Source: Bdellovibrio svalbardensis (lineage in GTDB: Bacteria; Bdellovibrionota; Bdellovibrionia; Bdellovibrionales; Bdellovibrionaceae). From it: a stretch of DNA of 64,000 nucleotides. Made by a program: the position numbers and the translations under genes. Location of the stretch: positions 1 through 64,000 of the forward strand of contig NZ_JANRMI010000007.1 of NCBI RefSeq assembly GCF_029531655.1, in the 5' to 3' direction. Each line of letters begins with the position of its first letter. Positions within the stretch are counted from its first letter, which is position 1. Under the pieces are notes generated by a model. It saw nothing but the letters and a program-made list of their open reading frames with translations, had not been told where the DNA came from and made no database searches. Below, piece after piece: positions 36,221 through 44,513 of this stretch.

Positions 36221-37232
36221 ACTGCCTGGAGATTCCAATTCTCCCCATGTCCCTGTCATTGTTCTTCTTAAACGAGGCGATCCTGTTAAAGTTCGCATAG
36301 ATTTTCCAATTCTTCCCTATGGAACGCTCCACTTGAATTGTGATCAAACCATCCAACTCGGGCTCACCGGAATCCCTGCGATTCACGGCAACGTACGGCC
36401 CAACACCGGCACTGGCACTCCACTTGTCATTGAGGGGTTGCACAAACCAACCTTGAACCGCCACTCCATTTCTATCTACCCGACTTTTATCATCACCTTC
36501 CACAATGGCGGAAATTGAAGTCGCCCACTGAGGCTCAAAGTATTTTTTAACTTCAATGGCCGTCCCGACAGCAGCAGCCGTCCCGCCGTGGTTCGTTTTT
36601 GAATCTCCGACCATCACGCCATACCAGGTTGAATCAGCATAAGAATCTGCTCTTCCGCGAGAATAAACAGGATCAAAATCTTTACCTATTCCAACCAAAA
36701 AAGCGTTGGATGAAGCAGCTCCAGGCATAGTTACATGATTCACCGCAAATCGCATGTGCAACCCTGGCGAAAGGCGATCCATATTCGCTAGAATTGCCAT
36801 TGTCACCATCGCTCCCAATCGAGGATCATCATACTCGACACTATCAATTATCGTCGTATTCATACTAAAATAGGGACCCACTCCGGCTTCGGCACTCACA
36901 ATTGAATTGATATCTTTTCTGGCCACTGCTTGAAAACCAAATCCGTCTCTGTGATTGTTTTCGGGATGACCTTCATTGAAATGAAAGGCATCAAACCGAA
37001 GTTCAGCGCCATCCTGAGAGCGCTCCCACTCCTTACCAAACCGTACTTCAAAGGTTTTCCACTGCATGGAATTTTCGCCAGTAATGGAAGGACCATAAGC
37101 TGAGCCATTTCCAAAGGTCGCAGATGAATAAGCGCCCCCTTCACGACCCCATTCAGATTGAGCTTGCGCCAAAGGGGTATGCGAAAAAGTTAAAAGACAA
37201 ACAATACACAATGTAAGATCGTGCGACGACAT
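36207..37232 (-). CDS. Predicted outer-membrane beta-barrel protein
   Basis: The 341-residue protein has a signal peptide (HDLTLCIVCLLTFSHTPLAQA). The mature part alternates polar and aromatic residues in amphipathic strands (TFEVRFGKEW, DGFGFQAVARK, HMRFAVNHVTM, KIYANFNRIASF) and ends RIGISRQFNLR. It is Gly and aromatic rich with no inner-membrane helices. An outer-membrane barrel is inferred; the acyloxyacyl hydrolase/PagL family is a possibility I cannot confirm. GGAGG precedes the ATG. Confidence 0.65.
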   Translation of the reverse strand: MSSHDLTLCIVCLLTFSHTPLAQAQSEWGREGGAYSSATFGNGSAYGPSITGENSMQWKTFEVRFGKEWERSQDGAELRFDAFHFNEGHPENNHRDGFGFQAVARKDINSIVSAEAGVGPYFSMNTTIIDSVEYDDPRLGAMVTMAILANMDRLSPGLHMRFAVNHVTMPGAASSNAFLVGIGKDFDPVYSRGRADSYADSTWYGVMVGDSKTNHGGTAAAVGTAIEVKKYFEPQWATSISAIVEGDDKSRVDRNGVAVQGWFVQPLNDKWSASAGVGPYVAVNRRDSGEPELDGLITIQVERSIGKNWKIYANFNRIASFKKNNDRDMGRIGISRQFNLR

Positions 37233-37462
37233 GAGTCCTCCAGAATTAATATCACAATCTGGATGCCAACTTCATGCCTAAATAACAAACAATTTACAGA
37301 TAGATCCCCATAAAATGCCGCCTACACACTCAACAGCACGCCGAAGAATGGCGCACTTTTACGGCGCAGTAATCTTTAAATTTCAAATATGCAATTCAAG
37401 ATCGCACCGAGCGAGGGAATCGCTTGGCCTACGAACTCAAGAAAGGTTTTTCACTCTGGAAT

Positions 37463-37960
37463 TTAAGTTTTAGAATCGTTCGATCTGGGCCTGTTACGCA
37501 GGCGATTTGCACGACGTTCTTTAGCTTCAGAGAAGCGACGTTTATCATCTTCTGTTTCCAAAATTAACTCAGGAACGTCTGCTGGTTTTCCGTTGGAGCC
37601 TAAAGCCACAAAAGTTGTATAGGCTGAAGCCGTATGGAACATCTCTCCGGTCTTTGGGTTTTCAGCGTCAACACGAACTCCAACTTCCATCGAGGTTCTG
37701 GAAGTGAAATTTACGCTCGCATGAAGATTCACCACCCAGCCCTTATAAACCGGAGCGACGAAATCAAGACGATCAATACTGGCTGTTACAACTTCTTTGT
37801 TCGAATGTCTTTGTGCTGCGATTGCTGCCGCGATATCAATCCACGACATAATCGTGCCACCAAAAACAGAGCCCAGAGCATTGGTATGAGATGGCAAAAC
37901 GAGTTGAGTCATAATGACTTGAGAGGAAGCAACGGACTTGGCATTCTTCGGAGCGGCCAT
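37463..37960 (-). CDS. Acyl-CoA thioesterase (YciA-type hotdog)
   Basis: The 165-residue single-hotdog protein has LVLPSHTNALGSVFGGTIMSWIDIAAAIAAQRHS, in which the Asn and the GG-x-[IL] helix start are characteristic of YciA/BACH thioesterases. RLDFVAPVYKGWVV and ASAYTTFVAL follow as in the family. It hydrolyses acyl-CoA to fatty acid and CoA. The C-terminal tail is rich in Arg (KERRANRLRNRPRS). With the fad genes it may balance the CoA pool. Confidence 0.92.
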   Translation of the reverse strand: MAAPKNAKSVASSQVIMTQLVLPSHTNALGSVFGGTIMSWIDIAAAIAAQRHSNKEVVTASIDRLDFVAPVYKGWVVNLHASVNFTSRTSMEVGVRVDAENPKTGEMFHTASAYTTFVALGSNGKPADVPELILETEDDKRRFSEAKERRANRLRNRPRSNDSKT

Positions 37961-37989
37961 GGGGACCTACTTTCAGCTAGCTTACTTAC

Positions 37990-38008
37990 ACTCCGACTTT
38001 GTCGGAGT
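37990..38008. repeat. ACTCCGAC hairpin
   Basis: ACTCCGAC (37990-37997), TTT, GTCGGAGT (38001-38008), followed by A10. The stem resembles those at 8863 and 56854. Confidence 0.6.
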
Positions 38009-38050
38009 AAAAAAAAAACAAAAGGCACAGCTTATTCAGCCGTGCCTTTA
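38009..38050 (-). terminator. Terminator after the LuxR-type gene
   Basis: On the minus strand GGCACGGCT (38038-38046) pairs with AGCTGTGCC (38024-38032), and a run of U with one G follows (38009-38021). Confidence 0.85.
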
Positions 38051-38094
38051 TTTAACTCTTTAAGAGAGTATCTAGTCAACGCTAGGAGCGCAGA

Positions 38095-38487
38095 TTAGAT
38101 GCCACCCATACCGATGTCTGAATTACCATTACGGTTCATTCCGCCACCTGGAAGAGTTGTAGCGCCCGCAACAGTCGCAGATCCCGCAGGGATTGTTTGA
38201 GTTGCGTTGTTATTGAATGCAGTCGTAGTTGCTGCACTTTGATTGTTGTTTTCAGCGCGAATTTCGCTTTCAACAAAACCAAGGTGAGGCAAGCACCATA
38301 CGATCAACTGTGCACGCGACTTCACATTCATTTTTTTATAAATATTAGTGAGGTGAAATTTAACTGTTTTTTCAGTTACAAAAAGCTGGTTCGCAACTTC
38401 CTTGTTGGACAAGCCTTTAGACACAAGTTCAGCAACTTCTGCCTCTCTATTTGAAAGACCTTTTTGAATGAGGACATCTCTGAGCAT
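38095..38487 (-). CDS. Orphan LuxR-type HTH regulator
   Basis: The 130-residue protein begins with a LuxR/GerE DNA-binding domain (residues 9-64): LSNREAEVAELVSKGLSN, then KEVANQLFVTEKTVKFHLTNIYKKM. No receiver domain is present. The C-terminal half is low complexity, rich in Asn, Thr, Ala and Gly (ATTTAFNNNATQT, ending IGMGGI). It sits next to the cheY operon, with divergent promoters between. A role in motility or life-cycle control is inferred from position. Confidence 0.85.
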   Translation of the reverse strand: MLRDVLIQKGLSNREAEVAELVSKGLSNKEVANQLFVTEKTVKFHLTNIYKKMNVKSRAQLIVWCLPHLGFVESEIRAENNNQSAATTTAFNNNATQTIPAGSATVAGATTLPGGGMNRNGNSDIGMGGI

Positions 38488-38622
38488 CCTTGCTCCCTCC
38501 CGCTAAATTGTTTTAGTTTTAAAATCCTAAACCTTACGCTACCCAGGACTCATGTCCAAAAGTAGCTCGACCACCTGTAATAAAGTCTGACATAAATTCC
38601 CAGTTTCGCAATAGCTTTGGAC

Positions 38623-38649
38623 TCTAGTTTTAAAAAACTAGACCGATAA
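38623..38649 (+). promoter_or_regulatory. Sigma-28 (FliA)-like promoter for cheY
   Basis: TCTAGTTT (38623-38630), 11 bases, ACCGATAA (38642-38649). This matches the FliA consensus TAAAGTTT-N11-GCCGATAA at 6 of 8 and 7 of 8 positions with exact spacing. It lies 41 bases before the cheY start. The same stretch is also a 9-bp palindrome (TCTAGTTTT/AAAACTAGA). Confidence 0.65.
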
Positions 38650-38690
38650 GCATGAGGATTTTACAAAAAGCCAAATATCCAGGAGATATT

Positions 38691-39110
38691 ATGTTTCCAA
38701 ATACAACAAAGTTTTTAGTGGTGGATGACTTCGCAACTATGCGAAAGATCATCAAAAAAGTCCTAACTGAGCTTGGTTATACCAATGTCGAGGAAGCGGA
38801 TGACGGCAAAACAGCCCTTCCGATGATCCAGGCAGCTCATGACGCAGGTAAGCCTTATGAATTCATCATTTCTGACTGGAATATGCCAGGAATGCAGGGA
38901 ATTGACCTTCTTAAGGCCTGCAAGGCAGACCCTCGCTTCAAATCAACACCTTTTATGTTGGTTACCGCAGAGTCTGAGCAAAAACATATTTTAGAAGCCG
39001 CGAAGGCTGGAGTTTCTGACTACGTTGTTAAGCCTTTCAACTCCCAAACTTTGAAGGGCAAGATGGAAAGAGTGTACGCGAAGCACTATCCATCAGCGAA
39101 AGCGTCTTAA
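38691..39110 (+). CDS. cheY: CheY-type response regulator
   Basis: This is a 139-residue single receiver domain: FLVVDDFATMRKIIKKVL (acidic pocket D12, D13), phospho-acceptor D62 in IISDWNMPGM, T92 and K114 in VVKPF. The sequence is close to chemotaxis CheY rather than a transcriptional regulator, and no output domain follows. GGAG precedes ATG 38691; the frame is open from 38652. cheX and an HD-GYP protein follow. Phosphorylated CheY would bind the flagellar switch. Confidence 0.93.
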   Translation: MFPNTTKFLVVDDFATMRKIIKKVLTELGYTNVEEADDGKTALPMIQAAHDAGKPYEFIISDWNMPGMQGIDLLKACKADPRFKSTPFMLVTAESEQKHILEAAKAGVSDYVVKPFNSQTLKGKMERVYAKHYPSAKAS

Positions 39111-39143
39111 TTACGACCGGATTAATAACTTAGGAGAAACTCA

Positions 39144-39644
39144 ATGTCTGCTGCACCCAAAGTGGAAGCACTCAACCCTCTATTCGATAAAAGGCTGATT
39201 AACGCCTTTGTTGACGGAGTTTTAAAAACCTTAAAAACAATCGCCTCGACCGATGCGAGCCCGGGAAAACCCTTCATCGAACCACAGTTCGTTTTGAAGG
39301 GTGAAATCGCCGGCATGGTCGGCATGGTCGCCCCTCCCCTCAAAGGCACTCTTTTGATCTCTTATGGCAAAGACAGCATCTTCCACATCCTGGAGAATAT
39401 GCTGGGCGAAAAATACTCTGAGATCAACGGCGAGGTCTCTGATGCCGTGGGCGAAATGACAAATATGATTTATGGGTCTGCTAAAACAACCCTGAATCAA
39501 CTTGGTTATAATTTCGAGATGGCGATTCCAACTGTTATCTCTGGTGACTTTAAAATTTCTCATGCTGATAAGGGCGCCACTCTGGTTATCCCCTTCAACT
39601 TGACCAACGGATCCACTTTTTATGTGGAGATCACGGTGCAATAA
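39144..39644 (+). CDS. cheX: CheX-like CheY phosphatase
   Basis: The 166-residue protein has the CheC/CheX fold. FILKGEIAGMVGM-like and DAVGEMTNMIYGSAKTTL (about residues 97-114) hold the conserved E...N of the CheX active site, and GTLLISYGKDSIFHILENML is the preceding helix. CheX dephosphorylates CheY-P. It is 33 bases after cheY, and its stop overlaps the next start (TAATG), so the three genes form an operon. AGGAG precedes the ATG. Confidence 0.88.
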   Translation: MSAAPKVEALNPLFDKRLINAFVDGVLKTLKTIASTDASPGKPFIEPQFVLKGEIAGMVGMVAPPLKGTLLISYGKDSIFHILENMLGEKYSEINGEVSDAVGEMTNMIYGSAKTTLNQLGYNFEMAIPTVISGDFKISHADKGATLVIPFNLTNGSTFYVEITVQ

Positions 39645-41023
39645 TGTCCGAGAACTCGGGAAAGACTGTTGATGTGATCGTAGGAAGCTCTCGCAAAGGC
39701 TTCCTTGAAACCATCAAGTCTATCCTGAGTGGATTCTACCCGTACAAGTTACAGTTTTTTTCTTCCGTCGACGAATTGCTCGACCACAATCCCGAAGGCT
39801 TTAAACCAATTCTGGCTATCATTGACGGTCAGGACGGAACTCAGAAAACCAATGAATGGGTGCAGTCTGCCAAGATGAATAATCCAGACTGCCCTTTGAT
39901 TGTTTTGCACTCCGCTGAAGCTTCTTTGGACTTTAATGTTGTTAAAAAAAATGGCGCCTCTGAAGTGATGCATATCAACTTCGACCGCGAATTCATCACC
40001 GATATGGTCCTGCAACTTGCGCCCATCGAGATGGATGGGGATCACATTCCCATCACCGCTTTGATGCCCGTGGATTTGCGCGATATCGAAGCCGGGGTGA
40101 ACATCAACTTTGATGTTTATGTTCATCTTCCTGCGAACTGCAAATCCATCATCATGCGCCGGGCTGGTGATGTTATTGACCAACGCCATGTTGATAAATT
40201 CAAAGCGATGCGCCAACAGATGTATATCAAAAAAACTCAGACGAAAGAGTTCTTTGAATACGCCCGCACCATCATGAGCATGCGTAACATCCCTCTCCCG
40301 ATTTCCATGACAGAGAAGTTTCATCGTTCGATGAAAACAATCTATGACTTCATGGGACAGTTTTTAAATGGCGCCGCTACGGACTATGCTGAAGGGAAAA
40401 TCATTTACGATAAGTGTAAATCGATCGTTCTTGATCTGGAACTCAACAAAACTATGAGTCCCTCTGAAATCTATGACGAAGTCTGTCGCTATGCAGGCAA
40501 CAATCGCACCTACTATCACGACTGTATTTGTGTCGCAGCTTATGCTGCCTATTTTGCACAGCTTCTGGACTGGAGCCCCGAAAAGCGCGAATCCGCTGCT
40601 ATCGCAGGCCTTCTCCACAACATTGGCTTGGCGCAACTCCCCGCCACCATCGCCGTCAAACCCATGGCACAAATGAATGCGGAAGAGTTGAAAGAATATC
40701 AGCGCTATCCCGATCGTTCGATCGTTATGGTGAAGAGCAAAAAAGTTCCCATTTCTCAAGAAATCTCGGATGCCATCGGGCAACACCGTGAAACCATCCG
40801 CGGCAAAGGTTTCCCAAAGGGCCTTAAAAGCGAAGACATTACCGATTTTGGAAAGCTTTTAGGAATTGCCTATCAATTCCATGAAATGACTGCCCTCCAA
40901 GAAGGCAAAGGTGCCGTTACGCCAGTTCAGGCCCTCACAAACCTCAAGGAAAATGCATTGACCGGCGAGGCCGAAGTGGATTTGATTCTAAGCACACAAA
41001 TCTTCAAAAGATTTAAAGCCTGA
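39644..41023 (+). CDS. Degenerate HD-GYP protein with receiver-like N-terminus
   Basis: The 459-residue protein starts with a receiver-like domain (1-125; ILAIIDGQD puts D61 at the acceptor position). A middle domain (about 152-210) follows, then an HD-GYP-like domain. There, GLLHNIGLAQLP has HN (H325, N326) instead of HD. The next metal His is replaced (YQRYPDRS), but QHRETIRGKGFPKGL keeps H381 and a GFP variant. It probably lacks c-di-GMP phosphodiesterase activity and may act as a binding or scaffold protein. It is coupled to cheX. Its stop is directly adjacent to the stop of the opposite gene (TGATCA). Confidence 0.85.
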   Translation: MSENSGKTVDVIVGSSRKGFLETIKSILSGFYPYKLQFFSSVDELLDHNPEGFKPILAIIDGQDGTQKTNEWVQSAKMNNPDCPLIVLHSAEASLDFNVVKKNGASEVMHINFDREFITDMVLQLAPIEMDGDHIPITALMPVDLRDIEAGVNINFDVYVHLPANCKSIIMRRAGDVIDQRHVDKFKAMRQQMYIKKTQTKEFFEYARTIMSMRNIPLPISMTEKFHRSMKTIYDFMGQFLNGAATDYAEGKIIYDKCKSIVLDLELNKTMSPSEIYDEVCRYAGNNRTYYHDCICVAAYAAYFAQLLDWSPEKRESAAIAGLLHNIGLAQLPATIAVKPMAQMNAEELKEYQRYPDRSIVMVKSKKVPISQEISDAIGQHRETIRGKGFPKGLKSEDITDFGKLLGIAYQFHEMTALQEGKGAVTPVQALTNLKENALTGEAEVDLILSTQIFKRFKA

Positions 41024-41632
41024 TCAATCTTCACCATCTTCAGCGACATCGACCATTTCAGTGACATTCAACAATGAACGAAGCTCCACACGCTTGCTCG
41101 CCCAATCAATTTGGCCTAATACCGACGAGGAGTAGACAACCCCCTCATAAACATAAGATAGAACCAAAAAGACTCCTAAGATCCAGCGAATCTGCGGGCG
41201 TCTTGGCCGAGGCGTGAACTGAATGACTCTGGTTTCCGCCACCCAGTCAGCAACATGGGTGCGATCATATTTGAAAAAAGCGAAGGCATAGATCGCCCAG
41301 GCAAAAAAGAAGCTCAAGCGGCTCACCAAGGGCCGCAAGATGCACTGAGCACTCTGCAATTCAGCATAGGCATTATGCGCAGGAACGACCTTCAATCCCA
41401 ACAACCACTTTCCCGGAGTTGCCTGAAGAATCATCAAGAAAACAAACTCATACAAAGCAGGAACCAGGAACATCACCAGAAGCTTCCCCAAAGAGACATA
41501 CACATCTTCATCGGTGAAAAACAGCTGCACGAAAGTTTTTGCGAATGGAAAATAGAACAACAAAATGAATATTTGATCTATCCCAAAGGCAAAAAGTCTT
41601 TTCCAGGTACTGGGTACGTAGACATCTTCCAT
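41024..41632 (-). CDS. RDD family membrane protein
   Basis: The 202-residue protein contains WKRLFAFGIDQIFILLFYFPF, the R..A..ID signature of the RDD family. A second helix (LLVMFLVPALYEFVFLMIL) is followed by TPGKWLLGLKVV, then more helices. RDD proteins are small transport-related membrane proteins; substrates vary (some Na+/H+ exchangers). The C-terminus is acidic. It starts one base after the stop of the cca gene and forms an operon with it. Confidence 0.88.
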   Translation of the reverse strand: MEDVYVPSTWKRLFAFGIDQIFILLFYFPFAKTFVQLFFTDEDVYVSLGKLLVMFLVPALYEFVFLMILQATPGKWLLGLKVVPAHNAYAELQSAQCILRPLVSRLSFFFAWAIYAFAFFKYDRTHVADWVAETRVIQFTPRPRRPQIRWILGVFLVLSYVYEGVVYSSSVLGQIDWASKRVELRSLLNVTEMVDVAEDGED

Positions 41633-42838
41633 TTAAGAACCTTTTTCCAAATGTTTTTTCAACCACAACAGAGCTTCTTCGCGACTTCCCAATTGTCTTT
41701 CCAGTTGCAGCCAATACACCTCTTGCAAACATCGGCCAATCGCCTCGCCCTGCAAAAGGCCCTTTACATCATCACCACTCAAAAAGGCTTTCGGCAATGA
41801 ATCTCCCCACGCAGCTTTTTGCTTTCGAACAGCTTCGATCTCTGGCACAAACTTCTTCTCTTGAAGCAGCACTTGAAGAGCCCAATCGACGCCGCTTTTC
41901 AACAATAGCTGAAGTTTGGATCCTGTGCGCTTTGTAAAAAACGCTTCTGGCTGCTGCCACAATTCCCAGGACTCTTCGATGGCCTTACGATCTTTGGCAG
42001 AAAGCCTCAACAACCCCAGACCTTTTGCAAGATCTGGCGGGGAAGCCTCTCGAAAAAACAAACTCAAATTTTGCCAAAGTTCTTGAGCCCCCATGGCAGA
42101 CCAATCGGTTTTGCCTTGCCGCCACGGGAATAGCACTTTCATCAGACCACTCTGATTCATCACCTCAAGACCTAAAGAAACATTTTTTGATTTGAGGAGC
42201 TTGCCCATCTCATCACGAATGCGTTCCCCACTGACATTCTTCACTGCCGAAGCCATTTCCGTCATAGCCAATAAAGTCTGCTCTTCAACAGCAAAACTGA
42301 GCTGCGCGGCAAAGCGGGCGGCTCGCAAGAGTCTCAACTGATCCTCTTGGAAGCGAAATCGAGCCTGCCCCACGGTTTTGATGATTTTTTGCTCAAGATC
42401 TATCTGACCATCCACAAAATCCAGCACTTGCTCTGACTGAAGATCAAAAAACAAAGCATTGATAGTAAAATCACGTCTTTTTGCATCCTCTTCCGGAGAG
42501 GAAAAAACCACTGAGTCAGGCCGGCGGCCATCCTTATAGTCTCCGTCCGTACGGAAGGTCGCCACCTCAATATCGGCCCCGTCGACAATGACTCGCATAA
42601 CACCGAAGCTTTTGCCGACATTCACGGTTTTTTCAAAAAGACTTTCAATTTGATCCGGGGTCGCATCTGTGGCGATATCCAAATCATGAGCCACCAAACC
42701 CAGAAGAGCATCACGCACACAGCCGCCTGCCAAAAAGGCACAGTAGCCATTAGCAACCAATCTATGATAGATTGCTTGCACAGCACCCCAATGTGGGTGG
42801 GCGTGGATAAGTTGTCGAACTGACTGCGCTGAACTCAT
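41633..42838 (-). CDS. cca: CCA-adding/poly(A) polymerase family nucleotidyltransferase
   Basis: The 401-residue class II enzyme has AFLAGGCVRDALLGLVAHDLDIATDATPDQI (about residues 33-63), the GG-VRD motif and metal-binding DxD. RRDFTINALFFD and RFRFQEDQLRLLRAARFAAQLSF follow (arginine and nucleotide selection regions). It adds CCA or A tails to RNA. No HD domain is visible. ATG 42838 is chosen because the longer frame (to 42961) would overlap the divergent queG start. CCA versus poly(A) activity cannot be separated by reading. Confidence 0.9.
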   Translation of the reverse strand: MSSAQSVRQLIHAHPHWGAVQAIYHRLVANGYCAFLAGGCVRDALLGLVAHDLDIATDATPDQIESLFEKTVNVGKSFGVMRVIVDGADIEVATFRTDGDYKDGRRPDSVVFSSPEEDAKRRDFTINALFFDLQSEQVLDFVDGQIDLEQKIIKTVGQARFRFQEDQLRLLRAARFAAQLSFAVEEQTLLAMTEMASAVKNVSGERIRDEMGKLLKSKNVSLGLEVMNQSGLMKVLFPWRQGKTDWSAMGAQELWQNLSLFFREASPPDLAKGLGLLRLSAKDRKAIEESWELWQQPEAFFTKRTGSKLQLLLKSGVDWALQVLLQEKKFVPEIEAVRKQKAAWGDSLPKAFLSGDDVKGLLQGEAIGRCLQEVYWLQLERQLGSREEALLWLKKHLEKGS

Positions 42839-42886
42839 AGCAAATAGTTTAGATAAAGACTGGACTGAAAGAAAGAATTTGTTCTT

Positions 42887-43966
42887 GTGACGCCTCAGGA
42901 GATGACCGCACTTATCACTAAACTTATCAAAGATGAATTGCCCGAATTGGGATTCTCTCATTTCGGCTTCTCGGCGTTGTCAAAACCCCTGAGCTTTGAG
43001 TTCTATCAGGGGTGGCTGAACGAAGGCCTGCATGGGGATATGAAATATCTCGAAGATCACGCCCCGATCAAAGAAACTCCGCAAGCGAAGTGGCCCCGGG
43101 CTCAATCCGCCTTGGTCTTTGCTATTCCCTATTTTCCACACCCCGAAGGCAAAGCCGACTTTCCACTAAAGGCTGCTCGAGTCAGCCTTTACGCTCAGGG
43201 AATGGACTATCACTTCTGGTTTCGCGAACGCATGCAGAAACTATGCACCAGCTTACAAGAGAAATTTCCTGACGAAGAGTTTTTATCTTTCACTGACAGC
43301 AGTCCAATTCTGGAGCGCGACCTGGCAAAGCGTGCCGGCTTGGGGTGGGTAGGAAAAAACACCTGCCTGATTCACCCCAAGAAAGGCAGCTTGTTTTTCA
43401 TCGGCGAAATCTATACCTCGCTAAAAATGACGACGGAGTTCGAGCCAGTCCCTGACTTCTGCGGCACCTGCACTCGCTGCATTGACATCTGCCCCACAGG
43501 AGCCCTGCTCGAACCTCGCAAAATGGATGCACGCAAATGCATCTCTTATCTGACCATTGAATCTCGCACTCTTCCTCCTGAGGAATTGCGCGAAAAAATT
43601 GGCGACTGGTTTTTTGGATGTGATCTTTGCCAGACCGTCTGCCCTTGGAACCAGAAAGTTTTCAAGGGACAACTTTCCATCGAAACAAATCTAACGCTGA
43701 ATGAAGAACAAACGCAGAGTCTAACGGAAGATCTACGTTATATTCTGTCCGCATCAGGTAAAAAACTTGAAAAAGATTTTTGGGGAACGCCTTTGGCGCG
43801 GGCGGGATCTTTTGGTCTTAAAAAGAATGCGCTCATAGTGGCGGGGAATAAAAAGCTTTTGCCCCTCAAAGAAGAAGTTCAAAAGCTCACTCACCATGAA
43901 AAACTTGGACCTCTGGCCCTCTGGACTCTGAAAAAGCTGGCTTCTGTAGAACCTGAGAAATCTTAA
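42887..43966 (+). CDS. queG: Epoxyqueuosine reductase QueG
   Basis: QueG reduces epoxyqueuosine to queuosine in tRNA using cobalamin and two [4Fe-4S] clusters. RAGLGWVGKNTCLI is the B12-domain signature. CGTCTRCIDICPTGAL and FFGCDLCQTVCPWN are the two ferredoxin-type cluster motifs, and a C-terminal HEAT-like helical region follows. The start is GTG 42887 or ATG 42902. Its 3' end overlaps the convergent gene by 4 bases. Together with queD (7006) it indicates de novo queuosine. Confidence 0.95.
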   Translation: MTPQEMTALITKLIKDELPELGFSHFGFSALSKPLSFEFYQGWLNEGLHGDMKYLEDHAPIKETPQAKWPRAQSALVFAIPYFPHPEGKADFPLKAARVSLYAQGMDYHFWFRERMQKLCTSLQEKFPDEEFLSFTDSSPILERDLAKRAGLGWVGKNTCLIHPKKGSLFFIGEIYTSLKMTTEFEPVPDFCGTCTRCIDICPTGALLEPRKMDARKCISYLTIESRTLPPEELREKIGDWFFGCDLCQTVCPWNQKVFKGQLSIETNLTLNEEQTQSLTEDLRYILSASGKKLEKDFWGTPLARAGSFGLKKNALIVAGNKKLLPLKEEVQKLTHHEKLGPLALWTLKKLASVEPEKS

Positions 43967-44478
43967 AGACCCAGCTTCTTGAGAAGATCATCGATCTCTG
44001 ACTGCTTCATCTTCTTCTCTGCTTGGCCCGTATTCACACTCATACTGTATTCCTCAGAGAACTGCTGCGAAACCCATCGCAAACGTTCGATAAAGGCTTC
44101 TGGGATCGTATTGCGCAAGACATCTGCCGCATCATAGATATGCTCCAATAAAACTTCCAAAGTCTCTGTCGCATCCAACAAAAGTGCTAGGCATATATTA
44201 AAGAACTGTTCATTGTCTTTGATTTGTGAGGCTTTATAACCTACGGCTTTGCACAGGGCTGCGTAATCAGAAATTAATGGTAATGCGTGGTTGTCATCAC
44301 CCATCAACGCCAGATTCTTCGCACCACCCATGATGCGATCCACGTTATTGCCATAATTCGCCAACTCTTGAACGCGAGAAAAATCACCTTCAATACTTTC
44401 GAGAAGGTCTATCAACTCTGCAATTAAGGTCTTTGACTCGGCTACAAAATCTTCTACAATTTCTTTATCAATCGACAT
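43963..44478 (-). CDS. Degenerate Hpt protein with CheZ-like C-terminal peptide
   Basis: This 171-residue helical protein aligns with a CheA Hpt domain (1-125). Around NNVDRIMGGAKNLALMG the phosphorylatable His is Asp47 and the usual Lys is Met50, so phosphotransfer is unlikely. The last 12 residues, SEIDDLLKKLGL, resemble the C-terminal CheY-P-binding peptide of CheZ (VDDLLDSLGF in E. coli) and the N-terminal motif of FliM. It is separated from the next HD-GYP gene by only 35 bases, divergently. A CheY-P-binding or phosphatase-like role is inferred. ATG 44478 is preferred; the frame is open to 44514. Confidence 0.7.
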   Translation of the reverse strand: MSIDKEIVEDFVAESKTLIAELIDLLESIEGDFSRVQELANYGNNVDRIMGGAKNLALMGDDNHALPLISDYAALCKAVGYKASQIKDNEQFFNICLALLLDATETLEVLLEHIYDAADVLRNTIPEAFIERLRWVSQQFSEEYSMSVNTGQAEKKMKQSEIDDLLKKLGL

Positions 44479-44513
44479 CCGCTTAACGATAGCAACCGAA
44501 GGAATTCTAGGCA

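Noticed and set aside
36090-36518. 142-residue plus-strand frame spanning two gene ends
   Set aside because: It overlaps the small secreted gene in another frame and the outer-membrane gene antisense, with no start signal.
40528-40791. Frameshift suspicion inside the degenerate HD-GYP gene
   Set aside because: The main frame reads through without interruption and keeps domain order; the missing HD residues are substitutions, not a frame change.
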